From Gammaproteobacteria bacterium (lineage in GTDB: Bacteria > Pseudomonadota > Gammaproteobacteria > UBA6429 > Thiohalophilaceae): DNA of 6,268 nt. Under the pieces are notes generated by a model. That model did no database searches. It was not told the origin of the DNA and saw nothing but the letters and a program-made list of their open reading frames with translations. Both the position numbers and the translations under genes were made by a program. The stretch is taken from contig JAOUOK010000115.1 of NCBI GenBank assembly GCA_029880425.1, positions 1-6,268 on the forward strand, in the 5' to 3' direction. This document shows, in pieces, positions 5,627 through 6,268 of the stretch (position 1 is the first letter of the stretch; every line of letters starts with the position of its first letter).

Positions 5627-6268
5627 ATGCGCACACATTATTGTGGTGAAGTCACCGAATCTTTAATAGGTCAGGAAATTACCGTATGCGGCTGGGTTCA
5701 CCGTCGTCGTGATCACGGTGGTGTTATCTTTATTGATTTACGTGATCGGGAAGGTTTATTACAGGTTGTTTATGACCCTGATATTGAAGATGCTTTTGCC
5801 ACGGCTGAGAGTGTCCGTAGTGAGTATGTTCTTCAAGTTAAAGGCCTGGTACGTAATCGCCCGGAAGGCACCACTAATGACAAGCTCAAATCAGGGCAAA
5901 TTGAAGTACTGGGTAAAGAACTTACAGTTTTAAATGCTGCTGAAACACCACCGTTCATGCTGGATATTGCCGACAGTGAAGTGCACGAAGAGCTGCGCCT
6001 GAAATACCGTTATATCGATTTACGTCGTGAGTCGATGCAAAAACGCATGAAAATGCGTTCAGATATCGTGCGTATTTTACGTAATAACCTGGATAACCAG
6101 GGCTTCCTCGACATTGAAACGCCAATGTTAACCAAGGCCACCCCAGAAGGTGCGCGTGATTACCTGGTACCGAGCCGTACCCACGAAAACAGTTTCTTTG
6201 CTTTACCGCAGTCTCCCCAGTTATTTAAACAATTACTGATGATGTCGGGTATGGACCGTTACTACCAG
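5627..6268 (+). CDS. aspS: Aspartyl-tRNA synthetase, N-terminal part (3' truncated by window edge)
   Basis: The frame runs 214 codons from ATG 5627 to the window end; bacterial AspRS is about 590 residues, so the class II motifs 2 and 3 and the GAD insert lie outside. The start MRTHYCGEV matches E. coli MRTEYCGQL, and AGGA at 5616-5619 gives a Shine-Dalgarno 7 nt away. Residues 1-105 are the OB-fold anticodon-binding domain ([23 protein letters not shown] at 21-43). The linker KYRYIDLRR (126-134) leads to the catalytic core with motif 1 (FLDIETPML, 160-168), the [11 protein letters not shown] block (169-179) and [13 protein letters not shown] (193-205). It charges tRNA with aspartate in the cytoplasm. 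His30 and Gly81 occupy positions where E. coli has Leu and Lys, as in the non-discriminating Pseudomonas aeruginosa enzyme, so it may also charge tRNA-Asn (inference). A clear promoter was not found in the 177 nt upstream. Confidence 0.97.
   Translation, partial: MRTHYCGEVTESLIGQEITVCGWVHRRRDHGGVIFIDLRDREGLLQVVYDPDIEDAFATAESVRSEYVLQVKGLVRNRPEGTTNDKLKSGQIEVLGKELTVLNAAETPPFMLDIADSEVHEELRLKYRYIDLRRESMQKRMKMRSDIVRILRNNLDNQGFLDIETPMLTKATPEGARDYLVPSRTHENSFFALPQSPQLFKQLLMMSGMDRYYQ

Noticed and set aside
5435..5638. Minus-strand 67-codon open frame with several Cys residues (MCAHC...), between the 91-residue gene and aspS
   Set aside because: It overlaps the start of aspS and the end of the plus-strand gene, has no recognisable zinc-ribbon arrangement or family similarity, and no good ribosome-binding site was seen. 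It is best explained as chance.
5709..5933. Plus-strand 74-codon open frame ([14 protein letters not shown]...) resembling a membrane segment
   Set aside because: It is out of frame within aspS, whose own frame matches AspRS codon by codon.
1..6268. Mobile element, prophage, CRISPR or defence system
   Set aside because: No transposase, integrase, spaced direct repeats, terminal repeats or defence-type domains were seen; all genes look like ordinary chromosomal metabolism, transport or translation.

Overview
The window looks like a chromosomal segment of a moderately AT-rich gammaproteobacterium. The evidence is YadG/YadH-type ABC exporter genes close to the E. coli pair, a YbbO-like short-chain dehydrogenase, and an AspRS that starts and reads like the Pseudomonas/E. 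coli enzyme. The nucleotide-salvage genes in the middle are of the type seen in Legionella and archaea. No insertion sequence, CRISPR array, rRNA or tRNA gene was recognised. The genus cannot be fixed from the sequence.

Layout. Positions 1-1088 (+) hold the 3' end of an ABC transporter ATPase gene (yadG-like) and the complete, 4-nt-overlapping permease gene (yadH-like). They run tail to tail into a four-gene minus-strand cluster (5052 down to 1106). In transcription order this encodes a type 2 thymidine phosphorylase/AMP phosphorylase-like enzyme, an archaeal-type (class III-like) ribose-phosphate pyrophosphokinase, a DUF1614-type polytopic membrane protein, and an SDR oxidoreductase. Gaps inside the cluster are only 3-20 nt, so it is probably one operon. 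A 121-nt AT-rich region (5053-5173), holding a perfect 14-bp inverted repeat, separates it from a divergent plus-strand gene for a 91-residue protein of unknown function. After a 177-nt gap with possible hairpins comes aspS (5627 to the window end), truncated by the window edge.

How the genes fit together. PRPP synthetase makes PRPP and AMP from ribose 5-phosphate and ATP. AMP phosphorylase-type enzymes split AMP with phosphate into ribose 1,5-bisphosphate and the base. The neighbouring phosphorylase and PRPP-synthetase genes therefore suggest a nucleotide/ribose-phosphate salvage module, with both enzymes resembling archaeal rather than housekeeping bacterial versions. The DUF1614 membrane protein and the SDR follow in the same transcription unit, but their link to this chemistry is unknown. 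The visible part of AspRS carries the His/Gly residues associated with non-discriminating enzymes, which suggests that Asn-tRNA is made by the amidotransferase route.
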